DNA of 64,000 nt from Laccaria trichodermophora (lineage: Eukaryota; Basidiomycota; Agaricomycetes; Agaricales; Hydnangiaceae), in the NCBI GenBank assembly GCA_018417955.1, contig JACTVC010000026.1, positions 744,001 through 808,000 of the forward strand. Reading direction: 5' to 3'. Below, piece by piece: positions 20,481 through 31,461 of the stretch (position 1 is its first letter; every line of letters begins with the position of its first letter). The notes beneath the pieces are model-generated. The model was not told the origin of the DNA. It worked only from the letters and a program-made list of their open reading frames with translations, and searched no databases. The translations under genes were made by a program, and so were the position numbers.

Positions 20481-21223
20481 AATGAACTCATGTACTACAC
20501 CCCAGCTAATTTCACATACCTCCGCCAAACCGCTGTGGTTGTAAAATCACCTCTATGATTACTTAGCCTCTTTGCTTCCAGTCCAAACTTTATACTTCCA
20601 ATATCACGGCGGTATCCTTCAGATCCCGAATCCCGAGCCACGAGACTAGTCATTACTCGCCAGCGCCCGTTTGCTGTCAAGAATTGCCTCTACACTATGA
20701 TAATCCGTGATGGTACTTGAGTTTTCAAGTCAACGCTTACAAGTTTGGTTGTCGACATTCTGCCCCCAAGTAGGACTTACTCGCCCCTCTCCTCATATGA
20801 TGTATAAGCATGGACTGTGGTCATTTTTCTCGTGCTGCATGAGGGACAATAACTAGCACAGTATATGGAATTTTGTGTTTGGTCATTTTCGGATTTAAGC
20901 CCACTGTAAGCCTACCCTCCAAGAAACTTGTAAGCCTTCCCTCCTCCAAAGCATTCTTGTCGATTCCTAGTCATTCTGTGAGACGAGGGGACTTGTAGGT
21001 TTTTATCAGATTAAGGAGGTCGAGGGAGTTCTAGTCATCACTACCTGGTACCCCATGTAACGCTTAGCCCGATTCCCGTGTCAGCAAGGATATCGATGCT
21101 GGATTCTCAATACAAGGCTGTTGTACCCAATTTACTCAAGCCTACCGGATTGGTATGCTAAGTTGAATGTGAGCAAAGTATAATGTTGCTGGACATTTAA
21201 AAAGCGCCGAAACGAAGTCTATT
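20481..21223. other. Intergenic between convergent F-box genes
   Basis: About 740 bases holding the 3' ends of both F-box genes. No gene, tRNA or structured repeat seen. Confidence 0.35.
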
Positions 21224-22897
21224 TTATGACCAAATCGCGGTCTGTAGACCTCGCGACGGCGGAAACGTTGCTATCACGGATGGTTCAGCGTAAATTAACT
21301 GAATATTCAAACCCTCTTGAACAAACTCCGTAAGATGTGGCATGATGTCCTCCCTACGAGAATGGGGGAAAACAATCTTTATGCGCTCCAACTTTGAGGT
21401 GTCGGAAAGAGCGGTGGACTGTTTCTCCGAGATAAATCCTAAGAGATCTCGACTCGAAAAGTTCAAAGGGCAGTTGATCTCCAGAAATTTCAACTTGGGG
21501 CAAAGGGTATCGCTGGCAGATGGGAGAAAAGAACAAAGAAATTCCTTATCCAGAAATGTCCGGTCAAACCATGCATTGCCCATATCAAGGCGGTATGGCC
21601 TCAAAGTGAGAGTAGTTGCATCTGGGATAAAATGTAGACATTCGGTCAGGTGTTGCATGATAAACCGTTGAGGATCTGTTGTAAGTTTCTGGACTGTTCC
21701 GTTGGACTTCCTGAGAAGCGTAAGTAGGGAGGGCTTTCTGTGAGGGCTGGGTACGAAGGAAGTATGGTATTCAACCTCACGCAGGGCTGGAAGATTCAGA
21801 CAATATAACATGTCAGTAACGTCAACTCCCTCGAAGATGGAGAAGAATTTGAGGTTGGAAAGTGTAAGTGGGGAATAAGGAACAGGCGGCCCTTCCGGCT
21901 TCCAGATCTCCAGACTGCAACGGATGAGCTGAGGACAATGCGACAGCAGATACACCGCCCCATGCAAACTCAGTCTCTCCCATAGATTTCCTTCTATGGC
22001 CAGGTCTGTAAGATTCGCCCAGTTGACAGGATAGTCAAGGCAATCGCCTGAGCCTTGAGCCAGAGACAGTCTTCGCAGTGAGGGTGTTCGAAAAATGTGG
22101 TACTCTGATTTCGGAATCCCAGAAATATTTGATGGGCCCCCCATCATTGAAAATCTGAGGTCTAAAGTCTCTAGTAGCGGAAGATCATGAGAGCGCGTGA
22201 GACACATGATACTGGAACCATTTGCTGCGACAGTAAGCTTCCTCCAACGCCGAGAAACGGAAAGAATTGTGTCAACAACGGGATGTGGTTCGTCAGGAAC
22301 GCTCGAGCTGAACGGCACACGCGTCCAATCTTGCCATTGGCTAAAGGAGATGTCGACCGGAAGTGATCCTGAGCGCTGTAACCACTCTTGCAACGCAACC
22401 GTTCGCAATTCTGCCATACGGTTTGATGCCACCGCATAATCAATACAATCGGCAACCACGTAATGAGCGCTTGACATTTCTGAAGCGATAAAAGTTGTGC
22501 TCGGTATAGAAACGTGAACCGATGCCCATAGCTCTGCAGTTGATTGTGAAATCGACCTCCAGCTGCTACAAACGCGCCCAATAAGCAAGGGAGCTTCACG
22601 TTCCGACATCGCGGCGGGGCGGTCTGCGGGAAGGCAATTGATGAATATCTCCTGGAGGATTTCTTGAGGGATCCGCCGAATAGGTGAGGTCAACGCGTGA
22701 TACTGATCGATAAGCCGGACTAGCTCGTCGCGCTGACGTTTCAATTCGTCCAAAGTTGCCTGTGCTCGCTCAATCTCGTCATTCATTCTTGCAAGGCGCG
22801 CCTTGGGTTCCACGAGGATACGGGGAATTTGCTGCAACTCTTCATCTGATGGAGCATAATTGGTGTTGAGACGTTGCTCGAGGGGTAGTAATGCCAT
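21224..22897 (-). CDS. F-box domain protein (paralogue)
   Basis: Intronless, 557 aa on the minus strand. Same plan as 18804-20480: N-terminal ARLARMNDEIERAQATLDEL coiled coil, F-box IRRIPQEILQEIFINCLP with REAPLLIGRVCSSWRSISQS, then a long tail including LQEWLQRSGSLPVDISFSQW, which corresponds to LQEWLNRSGSLPVDISCNQW in the paralogue. Predicted SCF substrate adaptor in cytosol or nucleus. Open throughout with no frameshift. Substrate unknown. Confidence 0.85.
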   Translation of the reverse strand: MALLPLEQRLNTNYAPSDEELQQIPRILVEPKARLARMNDEIERAQATLDELKRQRDELVRLIDQYHALTSPIRRIPQEILQEIFINCLPADRPAAMSEREAPLLIGRVCSSWRSISQSTAELWASVHVSIPSTTFIASEMSSAHYVVADCIDYAVASNRMAELRTVALQEWLQRSGSLPVDISFSQWQDWTRVPFSSSVPDEPHPVVDTILSVSRRWRKLTVAANGSSIMCLTRSHDLPLLETLDLRFSMMGGPSNISGIPKSEYHIFRTPSLRRLSLAQGSGDCLDYPVNWANLTDLAIEGNLWERLSLHGAVYLLSHCPQLIRCSLEIWKPEGPPVPYSPLTLSNLKFFSIFEGVDVTDMLYCLNLPALREVEYHTSFVPSPHRKPSLLTLLRKSNGTVQKLTTDPQRFIMQHLTECLHFIPDATTLTLRPYRLDMGNAWFDRTFLDKEFLCSFLPSASDTLCPKLKFLEINCPLNFSSRDLLGFISEKQSTALSDTSKLERIKIVFPHSRREDIMPHLTEFVQEGLNIQLIYAEPSVIATFPPSRGLQTAIWS

Positions 22898-23657
22898 GAC
22901 TATAGGTTATGTTCTACTGAAATGTAAGAAAACATAAGCAATAGATGGCTGGCATGCCTACCGCAATTCTTCACGACTCGTTCACAATCGGAGAGGGCAA
23001 CAGGTTGTTGTGAAGTGTTATGTTCGGTTGTAAGTACAGTAGGAGAGCCGTGCCGCGTGCCGCTTGACAAATCTCCCTCAACCTGCTCTCAACTTTTGTA
23101 CATGGTCAAGGAGCTCCTCCCAACACACACCTCAGAATCATATGGCACAACTAGATGAGGCATAATGAGAAGAGCTCTACACAATTACAACGAAAGCAAA
23201 ATCAAAGTCTTCATATCATACACAAAGAGTTTCTTGCCTTGCCTTCTTTCGATGCTTGAGATAAAAGTTTACAACCGATTCACAACTTCAAGAAAGTACG
23301 TGGTTGGAAGCTGTGAAAACCTGGCCACAGCCCTCCTTCCAGTGAAACCAGAATCTCGGATCTTACACACTACACACCCAGCTCGAATGCATTTGCACAC
23401 CAAGGTGCCCGTGTAGTACACTGAGCGAACGGCCCGGTTTGCCACATAATGACACCCGACGAAAGCATGAACTGTAGCAGGCGCTGGCGTCGTTGGCCTT
23501 GAAGAGAAATTGAGAGTCCATCAAACCCGGATGCGTGGCATGCACGAACGTACGCGTCTTCTGCATTTCATAACCATTTTAAGGCCAAGTATACATGATC
23601 ATAACTATCTTAAATAAGGTGGTGAGTGCAAGGACATTCTAGTTGGTTCATCCTGTC
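22898..23657. other. Intergenic, nothing recognised
   Basis: About 760 bases between the F-box paralogue and the DUF202 gene. It includes the F-box promoter (22898-23040) and small unsupported frames at 23165-23416 and 23363-23566. Confidence 0.3.
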
Positions 23658-24733
23658 TTAGAAGTGTTGCTGGGAAGAGTATGATGGTGGAGTGACGTTT
23701 GCAATTTTGGGTGCCAAAAAAGCGAGGAGGTCATCTCCTGGGAAGGGGATTTGCTTTCTTTGCCTGTTTGTAAGATAAAGATAGGTTGGTAAGCGAGATC
23801 AGAGCGACGTGGAAGCTTACATCTCGCGGACTGGCACGGTGAAATGTATATGAATGAGGGTATCGAGAAGCGGCCGGATAATGAATTTGATTGTGAAGAA
23901 CGTGGTATGTGAGCGGAAGCAAATGACCAGAAAAGGAAGAAAGGTACAGACCCCTGATAACGAAATTCGCAAGGACAGCAACAAAGAGGGCAATGCTGAG
24001 TAAGATGGGGCCTGCAAGAGCGTCTGTGGTACATTGAATCAGTTACGTTGTGCGGAGTGGATAGGAAAGGAAGAGGTGAATACCAAAGTGACCTGGATCA
24101 CGACGGCGAATCATGGTAATGCGATGTTGGTACAAGGTGTACCCATAGATCTTGAGATGGAAACAATCACTGATATGTTGAGAGACCAGATGCGGGGAGG
24201 AACGAACCAGAACACAAATGCTTATCACAGCGTAGACGTAGGCCATCCTGCGAGCGATGTCGTCCTTGGAAGCATTGAACAACCCAAGAGCAAGAGCAGC
24301 GAGTAGGACGGAGATATTCAACCACGAGACCCACGCTGAAACCAAGTGATCGAACATTCATAACCGCATGAATGGAAAAGAGACATAAAAACTCACTCCG
24401 TTCATTCGCAAACCAAACCTTGCTCTCAACCTTGATTGAAGTAGGTATCTTCTTCGGTACACGGACCTGGGGGGGCACCGAGTTAATGGCATGGTAGTCG
24501 CGCACTGTCGGCTGCTGGCCCTCGCCATCGGTGCCGGTCTCAGGTATGTCGTCCAGTCGCAAGTACCTTGCTGGACGTTGGAGATTGGGCAAAGTTGCTA
24601 GTGCGGAGGGCGAGAACGGGGAGAAAATGGCATGCCACGACCGCGTGAGTATCGATTGCTGTTGGGCGGGCTCTTGCTGCTGCGTCTGGTGGTTGCCATT
24701 CCCATTCGCAGGCACCGTTGGTACTTCGGACAT
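23658..24733 (-). CDS. DUF202/VTC1-like vacuolar membrane protein
   Basis: Six exons on the minus strand: 24397-24733, 24208-24335, 24084-24150, 23952-24023, 23821-23830, 23658-23763; 239 aa. After a roughly 95-residue disordered N-terminus comes the DUF202 core: KVWFANERTWVSWLN (compare KVFFANERTFLSWLN in Vtc1), then three membrane helices, about LNISVLLAALALGL, MAYVYAVISICVLIYGY and GPILLSIALFVAVLANFVI. Vtc1 is the small membrane subunit of the vacuolar polyphosphate polymerase complex. This protein is longer than yeast Vtc1 (129 aa) at both ends, so it may be a related DUF202 protein instead. Exon 5 is only 10 nt and is needed to give NFVIRVREM in frame; all phases close and the total is 720 nt. 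Confidence 0.8.
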
Positions 24734-25002
24734 TGTTGTTGGCGAGCAAATTGCAATCGACCGCGTGACGGTGATCAGATCGTATCGTCAAGTCACATGA
24801 CCCACTTTGCAACGAACACCAGTTCAAAGTTCAAATCGCGTTTCAACCTTCAGAATAACGACTGACGATGCCTTGGACGATGCATACTCCTCCGCGAGTG
24901 CTATTGGGAGATTGTGGGTTTGGTTCCGCTTCTAGCCCCATTACTAAGATTACTCTGTCTGACCGAGGAAATGCTGGGACGAGGTTCAGCCTCGACGCCA
25001 AG

Positions 25003-26010
25003 AGATATCTACCAATTGCCTTCCGCCGAACCGAAATGCCCCAATCTCGGCGCATGGAACTCCCCGGCGCATCTGTAGCAACTGGAGGTCGAATTTGCTG
25101 TCGAGTCCCCGTCTATGGACAACGGTTCACGTTTCGATGCCCAACCCGTCCGCCAAACTTTACGCTTCAAAAGGTTGAAGCGTTCTGATTCACTTACAGT
25201 TGATATCGTTAAGACGATGTGTCTAGACTCTAAAAGCAATCAACACGAATCTTCGGGAGTCGCAGCCTGTCATTGACATCATTCTTTCTGTCTTCAACTT
25301 CGGAGGAATAACACCGTAGCAGCACCCGCTGCAGCATGGTGTGTTTTCTCACCCACCCGCCCCACGGACTTCCATTCCTGGTGTCCTTTGACTTCACTTT
25401 TTTGAGGCTTCGCGCATGGGGAGTGCAGCCCCAAGGCAACTACCACCAGCTTCCTGTTAACTGCGCGTCTCTTACAGACCTGACTTTGGGTGGAAATTTA
25501 TGGACATCGGCAATCTTGTCTTTTCATCAGGCGGTGGAATTGCTGTCTCGATGCCCACGTTTTATCCGTTGCAGATTGGAAATCTGAACTGCTGAGGTAA
25601 CGCCAACCCAATTTGCCCTGTTGGCGCTTCCCCAACGCGAATCCCTCAGACGACCATGTTCGAGTGCCTGGATCTTCCTGTCTTACAGGACGTTGAATAT
25701 CAAAACTCGGACACCCCATTCGACTATACCGGGTGTTGTCTCGATAGTTTTGTCTGACGGTGACAGCGAAACTCTTTGCCTCAAGTTGAAAGTCCCGGAA
25801 ATTACTTCGCGTTTGAGTTTTTCGGACGAAGACCTGCAGATATTTATCCTGGAGAAACGGCGAGGAGTTTTCTTGGATACTCTAAAGTTGAAGTGCCTCG
25901 GGATTATTTCCCTTTGATCTGGAAGGTTGGATATTGCGAAGCATCTTACAAGGAAGAATTAGATCTTCCCGTAATAGCAATCATTCTCTCTTTCGAACGG
26001 TCACCTTGAG
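25003..26010 (+). pseudogene. Decayed F-box gene copy
   Basis: Scattered but collinear similarity to the two F-box genes: EISTNCLPPNRNAPISAHG, RRICSNWRSNLLSSPRLWTT and VHVSMPNPS in one frame, then PVIDIILSVF, VNCASLTDLTLGGNLW (compare VNWANLTDLAIEGNLW), FHQAVELLSRCPRFIRC, and near the end RLSFSDEDLQIFILEKRRGV. Stops and frame changes separate each piece, and large parts of the middle are missing. This is a third, non-functional member of the local F-box family, on the plus strand. Confidence 0.7.
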
Positions 26011-26509
26011 GTCATTTAGTTGGTCCTATTTTGACATCGGTGACTCCGAGGCGCCGTTTGGCCAATGGTTTTCCAACATCGACGTACCTTCCCCTAGCTT
26101 CGTGGCAGCCCATCCTCCGCTAAAATTCTGCTTTTGCAATGGGGTTGTGCGTACCTCATTCCAAAATCTCAAGGCCTTGGGAAGTCATTTGATGATTCAT
26201 GAACAATGATTTAACCGAACGATACTCGCTGTAACTCTACCCCCGTTCATCTTCTTCTACGCCCGAGCATCCAGGTGATATGTGCGGCCATGCATCCCCT
26301 TTTCGACGTAATTACTGTTCTGCGTCTTCTAAGCTTCACAGCCTTAACTACCCCTCTTTACGGAGTGCGAATACTGTAGTACTATAAGAAGCTCAAGCGA
26401 GGGTCCAGCTGCTTCAAGTTGGACCACACCGATCCTTCCTCCTCTGACAAGGTAACCACTGACGTACTCCATCCAGACTCGACTCACCGTTATACCAGGC
26501 CAATATTGA
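26011..26509. other. Intergenic, upstream of the small secreted protein gene
   Basis: About 500 bases between the F-box remnant and the SSP start. No gene seen. Confidence 0.3.
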
Positions 26510-26722
26510 ATGATGATGAAATTCCTTACAATCATCAACCTCCTTATCACAATCACCGCCGCCGCGAGCATTTCACCCGAGCCACGAATTACTCCCCCAG
26601 AATTCCGGTGCTATCGTCTATGCTACTATCGTCCCATGGTGCCGGATTGCAACTCCATCTCGCATGAAGTGGAGACTAGTCCAGGATGCTGGAGGTGTTG
26701 CTTGAATGATGATCAGCCTTAG
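26510..26722 (+). CDS. Small secreted cysteine-rich protein
   Basis: Intronless 70-aa frame. It starts MMMKFLTIINLLITITAAAS, a good signal peptide (three adjacent ATGs are possible starts; cleavage likely near residue 20-21). The mature part of about 50 residues has six cysteines: two in CYRLCYY, one in PDC, one in SPGC and a CC pair in WRCC, in an arrangement compatible with three disulphides. The size and layout are those of fungal small secreted proteins, many of which act at the cell surface or as effectors in symbiosis or pathogenesis. No homologue is recognised, and a chance ORF cannot be fully excluded. It lies beside an F-box remnant at the edge of the repeat-rich region. Confidence 0.5.
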   Translation: MMMKFLTIINLLITITAAASISPEPRITPPEFRCYRLCYYRPMVPDCNSISHEVETSPGCWRCCLNDDQP

Positions 26723-28549
26723 AAATTTGGGGCATGTCTATTTTGAAGGTGAGCAGCATTATCGGGGAATGAACGCCTTATTGATTCTATATTTAGGGCT
26801 ATACGAACTTGATTGATATTCAAGTCGCTACGAGGTTCACTCTTCCCTCTATTTTCCTTCTTAGCAAAGATGAATCTATCTCACCTCGCAATATTCAGTT
26901 TTCTTTATAATGTGGGAGGCTGAATCCGAGTAACTCAAAACAATCAGAATAAGGTATAGAACCATGGCCAATACCCAACCAATATATGCCAGATAGTTGT
27001 ACACGTAAGTACTTTCAAGAACCACACAAATCCATAACTTCTGCAAAAAAGCAGCGGCAGTGAAAGATGTCCCTCCATAATCCTATCATTTCAAACTTGA
27101 AGTAGCATAATGTGATGTCTTGAAAATGTGAAGTCAGTCATGAAGGAATAGGGATCGTAGATAAGAATGGATGCACACTCACAACGAGAACTAAGCAGAT
27201 TACAAATGAGCCACAGCCGCATCAGCAAAACCTGATTTTCCCACGTAGACAGGCATAGTGCTTCCGCTAATATCATAGTTTCCCATAGTTACACGCCAAG
27301 TTTGGCTAGATGCCCTAGCGCTCCACAGTGCTCCACAGCACTGTGTGGGCGTAAGCTTGTGCTATACAGCACTACAGAGACTTGTGCCGTTACTATAGGG
27401 TGCTATAGAGGGGCCTCCACTTTCTACCCAGCCCTTATAGGGAGTCAAACTACAAGTATACTAGATTTCAGTAGAAAACACATTCCCTATTGTATATGAA
27501 TAATTTATGACCAAAATACGCCTGGAATAAGAAGAAAGTACAACACTGTCCAGAGATTGATTGACCTACAAAGATTGCAACAAGAAAGAATATGAAGTAT
27601 CTTTTGCAAAACATATTCGTCTTTTGTGATTTTTTTTTGCGTTGGAAAGTGGTGTTCAAGCCAATTCCAACGCGTCTATTTACGTAGTATTTAGTTCAAA
27701 ACTCAAATGGCTTTGGACCAATTACTGGTGAAGAATCTGCCTAAAAACGGTAAATGTTATCGGAGGTCACCTTAAACGTCGAAATATTAGGGGCTCTCAG
27801 ACCCGTTTTAAAGCTCTAATTTGTGTGTTTCTAACAAGCCCAAAATCGCATGAAACGGAGCAGAACTCATGATGATAATATATATTTCAGATGTCCAATA
27901 CAGGCCAAATAGTTTATGCTACAGTTTGTGAGGTACTCCAAATTTTTCTACGCCGTAAATTGGATTGCATTCGCGTGAATGAAGCGATTAAAATAAGCCT
28001 ACATAGAGGCCAAACGGTGCAATACTCGTGAAGTTATAGCTATGAGCTACCCTAGAAAGTGTAAGTGTGAATTGATGGAAGTTGGTACAGTTGCGGGAAG
28101 TCACGTGCCGTGCTCAACTCACATTTTTGAACTTAGACAACTTCAATTGTTACAATAGGAAATCCGTCTATATCTACTAAAGACTAAGGGTGACCCATTG
28201 TTACTACTACTACCAAAAAACAGGAAATTTTGGGAAATCATGGAAATAGCCAGGAAATTTCTGGTAACAACTGCAAATTTCTTGGAAGGCTCGGAAATTG
28301 TTCAATAATTTTCCAATATGAACTTTATATTTGCCTGATTATATGGTGCCATCTACAATTGTGTATGCCCCCCTCGAATGCCATGCTTTCTGTGAAAGAC
28401 AGTGCAGGCGACAAACAACTTCAAGTTGCGAGACAATTCGTTTAAGTCCGTTGAAACTCCGACATCATGTGATTATGTTGAACTTTGAATTTCCCAACAC
28501 GGAAATTCATTGTTCTTCCTTCCCACCACAATGTTCAACTTGTCCTTGA
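26723..28549. other. AT-rich gene-free stretch
   Basis: No supported gene. It contains a short palindromic repeat cluster around 27310-27430 (gtgctccacagcactgtg, and ctatag/gtgctata words related to 29700-29800) and G/A-rich word repeats (ggaaatt) at 28220-28320. It is probably decayed mobile DNA. Confidence 0.4.
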
Positions 28550-29290
28550 CAAATGGCGTCCTCCCTCGTCGAGTTACAGCATCCTCCCTCCCTCGTTGAC
28601 GAACCGCGTCCCTCGATGAACGGTGTCCTCCCTCGTCCATGAACGGCGTCCTCCCTCTCTTGAAGAACGGCTTCCTCCCCCCCTTGAAGAATGGCTCCCT
28701 GCCTCCCTTGAAGAACAGCTCGCTCCCATCAAGAATGGCTTCCTCCCTTAAAGAAAAGATCCCTCCCTCATCGACAAACGGCTCCCTCATCAACAAACGA
28801 CTCCTCCCTCAACGAATGGCTCCCTCTCTCGGCAAACGGCTCCCTCCCTTGACGAAAGGCTCCCTCTTGACAAACGGCCCCCCTCCCTCGACAAACGGCT
28901 CCCCCGATGAACAGTGTCCTCCCTCGACGAACTGCTCCCTCGCTCGTCGACGAACGGCATCCTCCCTCCCTTCTTGACAGATGGCACTTCTCCCTCGACA
29001 AACGGTGTCCTCCCTCCCTCGTTGACGAATGGCGTCCTCCCTCTCTCGTTGATAAATGGTGTTCCCCCTGCCTTGAAGAACGGCGTCTTCCCTCGCTTGT
29101 CGACAAACACATCTTCCCTCTGTTGTCAATGAACGGTGTCCTCCCTACCTCATTGATGAACGGCTCCCTCCCTCCCTTGTTGATGAATGGCGTCCTCCCT
29201 CCTTTGAAGAATGGCTCCGTCCCTCGACAAACAACCGTCCTCCCTTCCTTGTTGGCGAATGGCATCCTCCCTCTGTTGATGAAAGATGGA
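28550..29290. repeat. Degenerate tandem repeat of about 25-35 bp units
   Basis: Dozens of variants of a unit made of cctccctc + (g/c)ttgacgaa/ttgaagaa + cggc/tggc + tcctcc fill about 740 bases. Because the unit length varies around multiples of three, long frames run through it on both strands (Arg/Glu-rich on minus, Pro/Ser/Leu-rich on plus); these are not genes. Confidence 0.85.
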
Positions 29291-29608
29291 CGGTCTCTTT
29301 TCCGCTTTCAACTCTCAGTGACCCCGCCAAGGAGTCTGGGGATGGATGCAAACCATATTATGAACTTGGGCTCGGGAATATGCTCATTAGTATCTTTGAT
29401 ACTTGATACTCTGATTCCATAAATTTGATATACTGCAGTCATTACTATGTCGAATATTAGGATATCTTGTATAATGTAGTAGTGCAGACAATAAACTTAT
29501 TTTTTCGTAACACAAGTTCTGTGTAAAAATCATGCAATATGGTATTAAAATGAGCAGAATGTATGCCCCCCCTCTAGGAATCTGCAGACCCCAGGGGTTG
29601 CTACTGAG

Positions 29609-29735
29609 GGCTGCAGATCTGCTCCGTAATTCTAGGGAGCACTATGAAGTGGCTATGTGTTTCTATGAATGGCTGCAGATCTGCTCTGAGATTCTAGGGA
29701 GTGCTGTGTAGTGGCTGTGCGTTTCTATGTAGAGC
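29609..29735. repeat. Two direct repeats with a 62-bp period
   Basis: ggctgcagatctgctc + cgtaattctagggag at 29609 is repeated as ggctgcagatctgctc + tgagattctagggag at 29671, followed in both by an agtggct..tg.gtttctatg tail. Similar words recur up to 29800. Likely a fragment of a dispersed repeat. Confidence 0.7.
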
Positions 29736-29784
29736 TGCATAGAACGTGCAGGTGACTGTAAAGGTGATACCCCTTTCTATGGTG

Positions 29785-30692
29785 CTATGGCACTACACAG
29801 CCCTGCCATGTGCTGCCTAGCTCACCCAGGTTTTGCTGATGCGTTTTGAGATTGTTTGCATAAATCTGCCAAAGACCTTGTGCTGCACCAGTACTCACGG
29901 TGCCTTGAGCACCGACACTCCAGGGCCCCTTTGCATTGACATCAAGATTGAGGTTATTTGTCGTTCCATCAACAGTAAAAGAGAATTGGATGACTTGGCC
30001 TGCACCCTCTGCATGACCTGGGAGAGACAGAAAAGTGAAACTGGCTGGACTGATATCCACTACTTCAATGGGATTGATGGGACCGGGCCCAAGGTCACAG
30101 GTTTGCCCAACGGTGATAACATTACCACAACTTGGGAATGGGAATAGATTCTGGAAGTTGGTGGTGGCGAGTTTGAGAACCTGCTGAGGAGATGGGTGTG
30201 GTGGCCCTGCAATGGAATACGTGTAGCCGTAGTTGAGTGAGGTTGTCCCTGGAACATCTACTGAAGGGCTGCTTCCTAACTGAGTCTGAACGCCAGCGAT
30301 GGATAAGGTAGCGGAAGCGTGGAGTGTGATGGTCTTGTCGAATGTGCCAACGGGGAAGATTACTTTGTGGCCAACAGTACAATCAACAGTCGTGGAACCT
30401 TGAAGACCATTACTGGCCAAGCGGGTAGCAGAACGTGGATCCCGAACATTGGCTGGGAGGGGGGGGGGTCTGGCGGTAGGCCGAAAAAAAAATAGTGACC
30501 TGATATATTTTTGGCGCAAATTGGGGAGCGCAGCATCTCATCCATCCTGCACGCTGCCAGACGCTCTTCCCCAATCTCTGACTTTCCTTCCGCGCAATCC
30601 AGGTATGAAGTCTCCTTATGACAGGCAAGAGCCAGCCAGTTACCTATGACGTCTGCGACGATGAAGGGAGTGTAGGCCATCGGAGCGCCCAT
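29785..30692 (-). CDS. Uncharacterised protein, two exons
   Basis: Minus-strand exons 30644-30692 and 29785-30452 joined by a 191-bp GT-AG intron (TAG/GTAACT ... TCCCAG); 238 aa. It starts MGAPMAYTPFIVADVI and continues ANVRDPRSATRLASNGLQGS with many short beta-strand-like segments (VGHKVIFPVGTFDKTITLHA, FTFLSLPGHAEGAGQVIQFS). No signal peptide or membrane helix. Coding composition is good and the frame is open for 222 codons. I do not recognise the family. The last codons (LGELGSTWQGCVVP) run into repeat-like sequence, so the natural end may differ; a donor-like GGTGAGC at about 29826 could lead to another exon. Confidence 0.5.
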
Positions 30693-31089
30693 GAAGGCCT
30701 GGCAGTGACGAGTTGTACACGTAGAGGATGAGGCGGTGGAGCAAGGAAACTTTTTTATCCAGACATTTTACTCACCATAAAGGCCGTATTGCCAAATTCG
30801 AACGAATTTCTCAAAAAAAAATCTGAAAGATCAATGCTCTTGTTGACGAGAGCGGAGACAAAGCCGCTTTGTCACACACCAAGTATTTAAATGTAAACCT
30901 TTATTTTAATCTTTGTCTGAATAAGTTTTTCTACGTCACAATTTCGTATGTCATTGTAAATTAATTTCTCACATGAGTATGTTCCTCCGTGCAGAGCTTC
31001 TTCAAGGTTCATGAGTTGATAGGTAGGCAGGCTGAGGCTGTAGGTACAGGATTTTGCAGAAGCTGGGACCATAGGACAAAGAAATACAT
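30693..31089. other. Intergenic, nothing recognised
   Basis: About 400 bases with several A/T homopolymers. A possible small 3' exon of the next minus-strand gene (acceptor-like ggtcccag at about 31060) could not be confirmed. Confidence 0.3.
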
Positions 31090-31461
31090 TCAATAAAACA
31101 TCGGAACGCGGAAAACATACCTTATATAGTAGGAGGTGGAGGGGGGGAGGTCAGCCAAATCCACGAAAAAAAAATAGGGAGTGTTGGTACATTTTCCACA
31201 TTCCACCACCCCCTTGTTACTGGCATCATATGTGATGACAACAATGTTGCAATTTGAGGCACCGGTGGAGGCATCAACATAAAAGTCCGGAAGTGCCATC
31301 CCGTTCATATTGCTGATGCAAACACCCACATGGTATCCAGCGGCAGTATATGTTGAACATCCACCAGACTGCACATAAATAATGTTGCATGTTAAAAGGA
31401 GGAAGAGAAATCCTCTCGCAACTTCGACGCCAAGGCTATCTGCAGAGCGGAGTAACTTCAT
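31090..31461 (-). CDS. Small protein with N-terminal hydrophobic segment, probably secreted
   Basis: Open frame of 123 aa on the minus strand. Residues 17-32 (GFLFLLLTCNIIYVQS) form a signal peptide or signal anchor, followed by GGCSTYTAAGYHVGVCISNM, then NCNIVVITYD and VVECGKCTNT: six cysteines after the hydrophobic part. A strong donor (AAG/GTATGT) near 31100 suggests the true protein continues in another exon and that the last residues (YVFRVPMFY) are intronic. No family recognised. It might be an extracellular protein of about 100-130 residues. Confidence 0.4.
   Translation of the reverse strand: MKLLRSADSLGVEVARGFLFLLLTCNIIYVQSGGCSTYTAAGYHVGVCISNMNGMALPDFYVDASTGASNCNIVVITYDASNKGVVECGKCTNTPYFFFVDLADLPPSTSYYIRYVFRVPMFY

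Noticed and set aside
28768..29265. 165-codon minus-strand frame rich in Arg/Gly/Glu, and the 171-codon plus-strand frame at 28907-29422
   Set aside because: Both are products of the degenerate tandem repeat; neither has a domain, and the composition follows the repeat unit.
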